From JALYXV01 sp963733505 (GTDB lineage: Bacteria; Actinomycetota; Acidimicrobiia; Acidimicrobiales; Palsa-688), in NCBI GenBank assembly GCA_963733505.1, contig CAVTDW010000011.1, positions 1 to 64,000 of the forward strand: a stretch of 64,000 nt of DNA, written 5' to 3'. The number at the start of each line of letters is the position of its first letter. The stretch's first letter is position 1. Positions 57,468-64,000 of this stretch are shown here, piece after piece. The notes beneath the pieces were generated by a model. That model saw only the letters and a list, made by a program, of their open reading frames with translations, had not been told where the DNA came from and did no database searches. Position numbers and translations under genes: made by a program.

Positions 57468-59912
57468 TCAGACGCCCTTGGTGGCCGAGGGGTCCGTGGG
57501 CCAACGATGTTTCGGGTACCGCCCCACCATCTCCTTTCGCACCACGGCATAACTTCCCGCCCAGAAGCCGGGAAGGTCGGCCGTCACCTGCACCGGGCGG
57601 CCAGCCGGGGACAGCAGGTGAAGCACCACGGGCACCTGTCCACCGGCGACGGTGGGATGGCGTTCGATGCCGAAGAGGTCCTGGATGCGGGCTGCGGCCG
57701 TGGGCTGATCGCTGCGGTAGTCGACCCGCAACCTGCGCCGTGGGCCGATTTCCAGCGTCGTGGGAGCCAGGATGTCGAGTTCCGCTCGCTTCGAACGGGG
57801 GAGCAAGGTGAGCATGGCGCGGGTCAGGTCGAGCCTCTCGAGTCCCGAGCGGTCGACCACCGTGGCCAGCAAGGGTGCCAGCCATCCGTCGATGGTCGCC
57901 AGGAGCGCGGCGTCGGACAGGTCGGGCCAACCATCTCCGAAGGTCCGGCGCAGGAAGCCCACCCGCCGCTGCATCGCCCGAGCCCCCTCGGTCCAGGGTA
58001 GGGCGGCGAGGCGGCTGCTGCGCACCTGCTCGAGCAGGGCCGACGCGGCCGCCGGTCCCGGAAGCGCCCGGCGTTCGGTCGTGCCCAGCACGAGCGCGTC
58101 GAGGGAACGGGTAACGGTGGCCCGCAGGTCGTCGCGTTCGGAGTCCCACGCCAGCGCAGTCACCGTGGTCGCCGGGACGCCCGCGGCTGCTTCGAGTTCG
58201 TCGGGATCAAGGGCAGCGGCCAGGCGTATCCGGCTGTCGCCTTGGTCGGCGTCGAGTTGGGCAACCACGACGTACGCCTCCTTGGCCAGGGGATCGGACT
58301 CCGCCATCCAGGCGCCACCACCGGTGCGCAAACGGAAACGGCCCTGGCCTCGTGCCTGCCCGATCCGGTCCGGATAGGCGAGCGCCAGCACCCGGCCGCA
58401 GTCCGCCAGGTCGATCGGCCCGGGTGCGACACCGGCCCGACGCCCGAGCAACGCCGCCCGTCGACGGGCCGACGCCAGCGCCGAACGGTCCACCGGCGCG
58501 CCATGTCGAGCCGGGCCGGCGATGCGGGCGACGCGCTCGGCGACATCGACGTCGACGTCGTCGGGTCGGCCTCGGAGGATGTCGCGGTCCTCGAGCAACG
58601 CCGCCAGAGCGCAGGCAACGCCGCCCAGCCCGAGCTCGATGGCGCCGATGACCATCCGAGCCAACCGGGGGTGCAGCGGCAGCGCGGCCATGCGCCGACC
58701 GGCGGCCGTCGGCCGGCCCCCGGAATCGAGCGCTCCGAGCGTGACCAGCAACGCCGTCCCTTCGTCAAGGGCCGCCTGAGGAGGCGCCTGCAGAAAGGTC
58801 AGGTCGCTCGGAGGAGCCCCCCAGACGGCCAACTCCAGGACGAACCCGGCCAGGTCAACCGACATGATCTCGGCTTGGGGGAAACGCGGCCGGCCGGCGT
58901 GCTCGTGCTCCGACCACAGCCGGTACGCCACGCCCGGAGCCTCGCGGCCGGCACGCCCGGCGCGCTGGTCCGCTGAGGAGCGCGACGCCGAACCGGTGTG
59001 GAGTCGAGTCAGCCCGGTGCTGGGGTCATATCGAGGCGACCGCACCAGCCCTCCGTCGACCACGATGCGCACCCCGGCGACGGTCAGGCTGGTCTCGGCG
59101 ATGTCGGTCGCGAGCACGACCCGCCGCCCGCCGGGTGGGGAAGGGGCGAGCGCCCGGTCCTGCTCGGATGCCGTCAGGGCGCCGAAGAGCGGCAGCACGT
59201 CGATGCCCGCCGGAAGGGAGCCGAGAAGTCTGGCCTCGGCCCGGCGGATGTCAGCAGCTCCGGGTAGGAAGGCGAGGATGTCGCCATCGTCGGCATCGAC
59301 CGCGGCCAAGACCGCGGCAACCACTGCCGGCGCAACACCCTCGTCCGCTCGACGGCGCAGCACCGGTGGTGACCACCGGATGTCCACTGGGAACTGGCGG
59401 CCGTGGCTCACGATGACCGGAGCCGACGCACCCCCGATGCCGAGCACCGACGCGATCCCGTCGGTGTCCAACGTGGCCGACATGGCCACCAGGCGCAGGT
59501 CGGGGCGCAGGCTGGCCCTCACGTCGAGGGCGAACGCCAGCGCCAGGTCGGTCTGGAGGTTGCGCTCGTGGACCTCGTCGAAGATCACGAGGCCCACGCC
59601 GGGCAGCGACGGGTCCTGCTGCAGCCGGCGGGTGAGGATCCCTTCGGTCACCACTTCGATTCGGGTGCCCGGCCCCACCCGGCGCTCGTCGCGCGTGGAG
59701 TAGCCCACGGTCGCTCCGACCGCTTCGCCCAACAGCGAGGCCATTCGGGTGGCGGCCGCTCTCGTCGCCAATCGCCTGGGCTCGAGCACGATCATTCGTT
59801 GGCCATTCAGCCACGGCTCGTCGAGTAACCGCAGCGGCACGATCGTGGTCTTCCCGGCGCCGGGAGGGGCCTGCAGAACGGCGTGGCCCATACCAGCCAA
59901 TGCAGCCCGCAC
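57468..59912 (-). CDS. hrpB: ATP-dependent helicase HrpB, 814 aa
   Basis: A DEAH-box RNA helicase of the HrpB group. The motifs are HAVLQAPPGAGKTTIVPLRL (Walker A), IVLEPRRLATRAAATRMASL, VIFDEVHERNLQTDLALAFA (DEVH), VAMSATLD, LATDIAETSLTVAGVRIVVD and QRAGRAGREAPGVAYRLWSE. The helicase-associated region and the HrpB C-terminal domain (PVVLHLLSPAGRPVQVTADL, GFWAGSYAVVRKEMVGRYPK) follow to the end. The GTG 59912 start lacks about 12 residues (LTDLPVEACTEQ-like) that look conserved upstream but have no usual start codon. Confidence 0.93.
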   Translation of the reverse strand: MRAALAGMGHAVLQAPPGAGKTTIVPLRLLDEPWLNGQRMIVLEPRRLATRAAATRMASLLGEAVGATVGYSTRDERRVGPGTRIEVVTEGILTRRLQQDPSLPGVGLVIFDEVHERNLQTDLALAFALDVRASLRPDLRLVAMSATLDTDGIASVLGIGGASAPVIVSHGRQFPVDIRWSPPVLRRRADEGVAPAVVAAVLAAVDADDGDILAFLPGAADIRRAEARLLGSLPAGIDVLPLFGALTASEQDRALAPSPPGGRRVVLATDIAETSLTVAGVRIVVDGGLVRSPRYDPSTGLTRLHTGSASRSSADQRAGRAGREAPGVAYRLWSEHEHAGRPRFPQAEIMSVDLAGFVLELAVWGAPPSDLTFLQAPPQAALDEGTALLVTLGALDSGGRPTAAGRRMAALPLHPRLARMVIGAIELGLGGVACALAALLEDRDILRGRPDDVDVDVAERVARIAGPARHGAPVDRSALASARRRAALLGRRAGVAPGPIDLADCGRVLALAYPDRIGQARGQGRFRLRTGGGAWMAESDPLAKEAYVVVAQLDADQGDSRIRLAAALDPDELEAAAGVPATTVTALAWDSERDDLRATVTRSLDALVLGTTERRALPGPAAASALLEQVRSSRLAALPWTEGARAMQRRVGFLRRTFGDGWPDLSDAALLATIDGWLAPLLATVVDRSGLERLDLTRAMLTLLPRSKRAELDILAPTTLEIGPRRRLRVDYRSDQPTAAARIQDLFGIERHPTVAGGQVPVVLHLLSPAGRPVQVTADLPGFWAGSYAVVRKEMVGRYPKHRWPTDPSATKGV

Positions 59913-59965
59913 CTGCTCCGTGCAGGCCTCGACCGGCAGGTCGGTGAGGACGCGAAGACGAGCCG

Positions 59966-60190
59966 TCAGACGACTCGCAGCTGGTGACGCTCGACTGCGA
60001 TCACGTCCCCGCGATGCAGTTGGCGCCCCCGTCGGGTCTCGACCTCTCCGTTGACGCGCACGACGCCGCTTTCCAGGACGGCCTTGACGTCGCCGCCGGA
60101 CTGCACCACCCCGGCCAGCTTCATCAGCTGCCCGAGACGAATCGCCTCGTCGGAGATGGCGACGTCGCGCACCAAGGGATCGACGCCCAC
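59966..60190 (-). CDS. S4-domain RNA-binding protein, 74 aa
   Basis: A one-domain S4 protein: IRLGQLMKLAGVVQSGGDVK, AVLESGVVRVNGEVETRRGR and QLHRGDVIAVERHQLRVV. It belongs to the small YbcJ/YlmH-like S4 proteins, which bind structured RNA. The GTG 60190 comes one base after the rsgA stop codon. Together with rsgA and hrpB it forms an RNA/ribosome-related stretch. Confidence 0.87.
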   Translation of the reverse strand: MGVDPLVRDVAISDEAIRLGQLMKLAGVVQSGGDVKAVLESGVVRVNGEVETRRGRQLHRGDVIAVERHQLRVV

Positions 60191-60191
60191 C

Positions 60192-61280
60192 TCAGGTCTG
60201 TGGGGGCGAAGCGAGCTTCCTCTCGGTCGCCCGGGCCCGTGATCGGCCGGCCTTGGCGGTCGCTTTCTCCCGCTTCCGTTCAAGGACACGGCGGCGCGTC
60301 ACCTGCGGGCTCTCGGCCGTGGTTTCGCTGAGCAGTTGACGCCAGGAGACGAGTCTGACGGCGCTGAGTTCTCCTGCGTCGACCGCCGCCTGAACGGCGC
60401 ATCCCTGCTCGGTGGTGTGGGAACAGTCCGGGAACCGACAGTGCGTCGCCAGGTCCTCGATGTCGGTGAAGACCTGTGCCACGCCGTCGGCCGCGGTCGA
60501 GACCGACAGGGCCCGCATCCCCGGCGTGTCGATCACCATGGCGCCGCCCACGATTGGTACCAGCTCCCGGTAGGTGGTCGTATGTCGCCCCTTTCCGTCC
60601 CCTCGGACGGCACCGGTGGCCAGCACCTGCGCACCGGCCAGCAGGTTGACGAGTGTGGACTTGCCCGCCCCCGACAACCCGAGCAGGGCGACGGTGCGGC
60701 CCGGAGCCAGGTACGGCGCGAGCTGCTCGAGGCCCTGGCCGGTTGCCGCACTGATGATGTGCACCGCCACGCCCGAGGCGACCTCCGTGACTGCGGCCAC
60801 GAACTGATCGACTTCCGCGGGGGAGGCCAGGTCGGACTTGGTGATCACGATCACCGGCGTGGCGCCACTTTGCCAGGCAAGGGCGACGTACCGCTCGAGG
60901 TGTCGTGCACTCAACTGACCATCCACCGCGTCGACCAGCAGGACGCTGTCGATGTTTGCCGCCACCACCTGCTCTCGGGCCGAGGGGTCATCGCTCACCC
61001 GCCGGAAGGCGCACCGTCGCGGGAGGATGGCCGCCAGGACCAGCGTGGACGACGTGGGTTCGTTCGTCAAGGCCACCCAGTCCCCGACGGCGAGCCGGAG
61101 GCCGGCCACCGCGGCGACGCGCACGGCACCGTCTGCGGTGAGAACCGTCGAGATCCCCCGGTCGATACGCGACACCCGCCCCGGTATGAGGCCGGGATCG
61201 GACTGCTCTGCCAGCGCCGCGGCCCAATCGGCATCCCAACCCAGGTCGGAGAGGGACAGCACAGGCGAAGCAGTGGGCAC
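60192..61280 (-). CDS. rsgA: Ribosome small-subunit-dependent GTPase A, 362 aa
   Basis: A circularly permuted GTPase that checks 30S assembly. An OB fold comes first (IPGRVSRIDRGISTVLTADG, LAVGDWVALT). The GTPase order G4-G1-G3 is VIVITKSDLASPAEV, LLGLSGAGKSTLVNLLAGAQ, and VIDTPGMRALSV. The zinc part is CRFPDCSHTTEQGCAVQAAV. The C-terminus (RKREKATAKAGRSRARATER) is basic. GTG 61280 is preferred since AGGAG lies 7 bases before it; a longer reading frame upstream has no conservation. Confidence 0.93.
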   Translation of the reverse strand: MPTASPVLSLSDLGWDADWAAALAEQSDPGLIPGRVSRIDRGISTVLTADGAVRVAAVAGLRLAVGDWVALTNEPTSSTLVLAAILPRRCAFRRVSDDPSAREQVVAANIDSVLLVDAVDGQLSARHLERYVALAWQSGATPVIVITKSDLASPAEVDQFVAAVTEVASGVAVHIISAATGQGLEQLAPYLAPGRTVALLGLSGAGKSTLVNLLAGAQVLATGAVRGDGKGRHTTTYRELVPIVGGAMVIDTPGMRALSVSTAADGVAQVFTDIEDLATHCRFPDCSHTTEQGCAVQAAVDAGELSAVRLVSWRQLLSETTAESPQVTRRRVLERKREKATAKAGRSRARATERKLASPPQT

Positions 61281-61448
61281 AAAACTCCTCGTTGCATCGG
61301 AGAGTGGACGCAGCGAACGCGGATGCGAGGAGATGCGCCGGCCACGAGTGGCACCACCACTGTACGACGTTGGCCCCATCTTCGAACAAGCACGCCTAGC
61401 TTTGGGAAAGGACAACGTCAGATTCGCAGTCGGACCAGGGGAGTCGCC

Positions 61449-62108
61449 ATGCCCACCAGCGGTTTCAGGATCGGCATCTATGTGTTCAAGGACGTCGAGA
61501 TTCTCGACTTCGCGGCCCCGCACGGAGTGTTCTCCGTGGCGCGACGTTTTGATCCGGAGCTCGAAGCATTCCTCGTCGCCGACGCCATGCGCCCAGTACA
61601 AGCCCAAGCCGGGTTCACGGTGCTGCCCAACTACTCCTTCTCCGACCGTCCGGCCATGGACGCGTTCGTGATCCCTGGCGGTTTCGGGACGCGCCAGGAG
61701 ATCCGCAATGGTCGCCTGCACGAGTTCGTCCGTAGCCAGCCGGAGGAGACGCTGCTGACCAGCGTGTGCACCGGCTCGTGGGTCTACGCCAAGATGGGAT
61801 TGCTCGACGGTCTCCCGGCCACGAGCCGCAAGGAACCCGACCGGGTGGAAGCCAAACCGCCGGGGAAGGTGCCGATCGACCGCCTGGCCGACATCGCCCC
61901 GGCCTGTGTGATCAGCCGCGCTCGCGTCGTCGACGCAGGACGGATCATCACCGCCGGCGGCATCGCGTCGGGCATGGAGCTGGGATTCCACCTGTTACGT
62001 CGAGCCGGCTACGCCGAGGACCTCATCGGTGAGGTCGCCCGCGTCATGGAGTATCAGGACGCCTACCAGCTCTACCGGGCCGACGTGCAGACGGCCGATC
62101 CGACATAA
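61449..62108 (+). CDS. DJ-1/PfpI (GATase1-like) family protein, 219 aa
   Basis: A DJ-1/ThiJ fold: GIYVFKDVEILDFAAPHGVF, FVIPGGFGTRQEIRNGRLHE, the nucleophile elbow TSVCTGSWVYAKMGLLDG and the closing RIITAGGIASGMELGFHLLR. These proteins are isonitrile hydratase-, glyoxalase- or transcription-cofactor-like; the substrate here cannot be told. ATG 61449 with AGGGGA in front. It is divergent from rsgA with a 168-base spacer holding the promoters. Confidence 0.9.
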   Translation: MPTSGFRIGIYVFKDVEILDFAAPHGVFSVARRFDPELEAFLVADAMRPVQAQAGFTVLPNYSFSDRPAMDAFVIPGGFGTRQEIRNGRLHEFVRSQPEETLLTSVCTGSWVYAKMGLLDGLPATSRKEPDRVEAKPPGKVPIDRLADIAPACVISRARVVDAGRIITAGGIASGMELGFHLLRRAGYAEDLIGEVARVMEYQDAYQLYRADVQTADPT

Positions 62109-62117
62109 GCCAATAGC

Positions 62118-62157
62118 CGGAGTAGAAACCGTCGTGCACACAGCAGTTTCTACTCCG
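62118..62157. terminator. Hairpin after the DJ-1 gene (possible terminator)
   Basis: CGGAGTAGAAAC at 62118-62129 and GTTTCTACTCCG at 62146-62157: perfect 12-bp arms, 16-base loop, 9 bases after the stop. No T-run follows, so it may be a terminator without U-tract or a small repeat. Confidence 0.5.
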
Positions 62158-62195
62158 CCCGCGAGGAGGGGCGGAGAGGCGCCCATACTGAAATC

Positions 62196-62740
62196 GTGTC
62201 CCAGCATCGGGCGGCGATCATGGTGGCCCACTCCTCGCTGCTGTGGAAGGTGATCACCTTTGTCCCCGGCATGCTCGGACTTGGTGCTATCGGCGCCGCC
62301 CTGGCGGCCCTACCCCTTGCACTGGGTCAGCACCAGCCACTCTTTCTGCTCTTGGTCGTGCTCGCGGTCCCCGGTTCCGAACTCTTGCGCCCCGTCCGTG
62401 CCGCCTGGATTGCATCGCGAGGTCCGGCGATGGTCATCGTCGAGCCTGATCGCGCCATCATCACGATGCCCGGCATCCTGTCCAAGCCATTGGTCGTTTC
62501 CCGCCGCCACGTCCACTCCGTGTGGTTGACCACAAGTGCCGCCGCTCGCCCGTCGAAAGCGGTCCCGGAGGTGTCGGGCTTCTATGCGATGGAAGGCTTA
62601 GCCAGATTGGGTCCCCCTGAGAACGATGCCGGAGGTCCGACATCTGCCGCCTCGGGACCCGGCCTTGGGCGGCCCGGCCTTGTCCTTGAGCAGGTTCGCA
62701 GGCTTTCCTCCGTTAGTCCGTTCTCGGAAGGGGATCGGCG
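62196..62740 (+). CDS. Membrane-anchored protein of unknown function, end unclear
   Basis: Starts GTG 62196, 6 bases after a CATACT box. Residues 17-70 give two membrane helices (FVPGMLGLGAIGAALAALPL, QPLFLLLVVLAVPGSELLRP). A beta-rich stretch follows (AMVIVEPDRAIITMPGILSK, PLVVSRRHVHSVWLTTSAAA) that looks like a PH-type domain. From about 62740 the frame becomes simple and overlaps the opposite gene, so a hidden indel and an earlier stop near 62715 are likely. No family name is offered. Confidence 0.55.
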
Positions 62741-63009
62741 ATGCCCGTCCCCACCGCTCCGGCCGCCGCTCCGATGCCGAGCGCAGCGACCATCAGCGCC
62801 ATCCCCGGCCTGTGGACCCGGCGCAGAACCAGCGCCATCCCGAAGGCCACGGTCCCGCCGACCGGCAGATCCGATCGTCGCAGCCCCGTCCGGCCCACCG
62901 GCAGCGCCCAGCCGGGCGAAGCCGGGGAAACGTGGGCATGGCGGGTTACGACGATGCCGCCCGCCAGTCCCAAACCGAATGCCGCCAACAGTGCGGCGAG
63001 GCGGGTCAC
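62713..63009 (-). CDS. Small hydrophobic membrane protein, 98 aa
   Basis: From GTG 63009: VTRLAALLAAFGLGLAGGIV, then a short loop (RHAHVSPASPGWALPVGRTG), and helices VGGTVAFGMALVLRRVHRPG and MALMVAALGIGAAAGAVGTG. Three helices in all; no family known to me. It is convergent with the 62196 gene. The next 190 bases (63010-63198) show no gene. Confidence 0.5.
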   Translation of the reverse strand: MTRLAALLAAFGLGLAGGIVVTRHAHVSPASPGWALPVGRTGLRRSDLPVGGTVAFGMALVLRRVHRPGMALMVAALGIGAAAGAVGTGIADPLPRTD

Positions 63010-63198
63010 AAGCGAACTGTATCGACGCCTCACGGGGCGCACACGCGCACACCGACGGCGGGCGGCCCAATCCCCATGCCCGACCCCAACTGACACCTAC
63101 CGGGGCCTCGTTGACCCGCGACCCGACCCGTGGAGCCCACGACGCTCGACGCGCGGCACCGCCCCCTTTTCCCAATGGATTCAGTCCTCCTCCCGGAC

Positions 63199-64000
63199 CT
63201 AGGGCTCGGTTCCACCCAGGTGACGTGAGATCGGCTCTCGGCCTATTGGCTGGCGTGGACGGGGTGTCGGAACAATTCCCGGAATGGGATAGGTCGTGGG
63301 CTGGTCGTCGATCACGATGGATTTGCCGTGATGCGCGGAGGGTAGCGCCGACCCGCCGAGAAGGCGGTAGGTCGCGGCCTCGGGAATTACCGACACCTGG
63401 ATTCTGCGGGCCCGGTAGAACAGCCGGAACGACAATCGACTGATGCCGCTCGGTAGCCGGGGCGCGAAGGATATTCCGCCCGTGGTGCCGGCCCGCATTC
63501 CCCCCAAGCCGGCCACCAGCGCCGTCCATGCGCCGGCCAAGGACGCGATGTGCAACCCGTCGCGGGTGTTGTGTTCGAGGTCGCCGAGATCCATGAGTGC
63601 GGCCTCGCCCAGGTAGTCGTGGGCCAGTTCGAGTTGGCCCACCTCGGCCGCCATAACCGACTGGGTACACGCCGAGAGCGAAGAGTCGCGTACCGTGATC
63701 CGTTCGTAGTAGGCGAAGTCGCGTGCTTTCTCCTCGGCCGTGAATGCATCGCCGCGAAGGTGCAGGGCCAGTACCAGGTCGGCTTGTTTGACGACCTGCT
63801 TGCGATACAGGTCGAAATAGGGAAAGTGCAGCAGCAAGGGGTACTGATCAGACCTGGTGTGGTCGAAATCCCACCTGGCGTGGTCGGTGAAGCCCTCGGC
63901 TTGAGGATGTACCTGGAGTCGATGGTCATAGGGAATTACCATGGCGACTGCGGCGTCGCGCCACGATGCCGCCTCCTCGGGACTGACCTCGAGTGCTTTG
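63199..64000 (-). CDS. Glycoside hydrolase family 65 phosphorylase-like enzyme, C-terminal part
   Basis: The gene enters from outside the window at 64000; only about 266 codons of a family that is usually 750-800 residues are present. Recognisable parts are RWDFDHTRSDQYPLLLHFPY, FDLYRKQVVKQADLVLALHL, SLSACTQSVMAAEVGQLELA, HDYLGEAALMDLGDLEHNTR and DGLHIASLAGAWTALVAGLG. These are from the end of the (alpha/alpha)6 barrel and the C-terminal beta domain of maltose/trehalose/kojibiose phosphorylases. The general-acid Glu lies outside. The tail (PTPRPRQPIGREPISRHLGG) is not conserved. The sugar released as glucose or glucose-1-phosphate would suit ppgK at 46.2 kb. Confidence 0.88.
   Translation of the reverse strand, partial: KALEVSPEEAASWRDAAVAMVIPYDHRLQVHPQAEGFTDHARWDFDHTRSDQYPLLLHFPYFDLYRKQVVKQADLVLALHLRGDAFTAEEKARDFAYYERITVRDSSLSACTQSVMAAEVGQLELAHDYLGEAALMDLGDLEHNTRDGLHIASLAGAWTALVAGLGGMRAGTTGGISFAPRLPSGISRLSFRLFYRARRIQVSVIPEAATYRLLGGSALPSAHHGKSIVIDDQPTTYPIPGIVPTPRPRQPIGREPISRHLGGTEP

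Noticed and set aside
60336..61448. N-terminal extension of the DJ-1 gene
   Set aside because: It is antisense to rsgA; the DJ-1 fold starts at ATG 61449 with its own ribosome-binding site.

Overview
The window is about 64 kb of high-GC actinobacterial chromosome. The gene order gcvH - FHA protein (GarA type) - MerR - DUF151 nuclease - MerR followed by glycine-cleavage genes is that of the Mycobacterium Rv1826-Rv1832 neighbourhood. It is combined with split gcvPA/gcvPB, many GTG starts, TANNNT -10 boxes placed directly before start codons, polyphosphate glucokinase, F420-type nitroreductase and Mrp/Mbh antiporter genes. That mix suggests a deep-branching actinobacterium, perhaps Acidimicrobiia; this is inference. 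There is no CRISPR array and no intact mobile element, only an IS110-type transposase remnant at 27.6 kb.

Layout. 0-3.4 kb: 3' half of tRNA-Pro(GGG), an unknown ORF, a BldC-like regulator, a stand-alone S18 protein with an acidic tail, YceI, and a ferredoxin-MBL fusion. 3.4-7.9 kb: a CDP-alcohol phosphatidyltransferase, a nucleotidyltransferase/phosphomannomutase fusion, and a DoxX protein with a long histone-H1-like tail. 8.0-15.7 kb: the glycine cleavage / GarA cluster (gcvH, garA, merR, hpt, bifunctional nuclease, merR, unknown, gcvT, gcvPA, gcvPB). 15.7-21.3 kb: DUF4115 and DUF2752 membrane proteins, then MerR - alpha/beta hydrolase - kynureninase - thiolase. 21.3-28.9 kb: membrane proteins, an MFS exporter, a NarL-type two-component pair, a BTAD regulator, the IS110 remnant, a STAS protein and a decayed DUF6328 gene. 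28.9-33.2 kb: a PGM1-like ATP-grasp ligase, DUF1697, CBM48, an SRPBCC-ArsR operon and divergent clpP with two shared operator-like boxes. 33.2-36.0 kb: an L,D-transpeptidase lipoprotein preceded on the minus strand by an LPXTG-anchored five-repeat surface protein. 36.3-41 kb: a Ddn-type nitroreductase, a His-tailed protein, duplicated hairpins, an ECF sigma factor with a membrane-tethered seven-bladed propeller, SRPBCC and CHAD proteins. 41-45.6 kb: a seven-gene Mbh-like Mrp cation/proton antiporter operon. 45.8-57.4 kb: small accessory genes (ppgK, FNT channel, MscS, DinB, two PadR-membrane protein pairs, DUF5996, DUF4389, a lipoprotein, cspA). 57.4-61.3 kb: hrpB, an S4-domain gene and rsgA. 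61.4-64 kb: a DJ-1 protein, small membrane proteins and a partial GH65 phosphorylase.

Two general properties matter for reading the annotation. First, at least a dozen genes with recognisable families change frame by one base inside an otherwise conserved protein (pgsA, gcvT, DUF4115, kynU, DUF4383, DUF6328, the surface protein, the propeller protein, mrpE, mscS, DUF1905/YdeI and others). Core genes are among them, so most are probably sequence or assembly indels rather than true pseudogenes. Second, many start codons lie 6-8 bases after a TANNNT hexamer with no Shine-Dalgarno, which suggests frequent leaderless transcripts; I used this to choose several starts.
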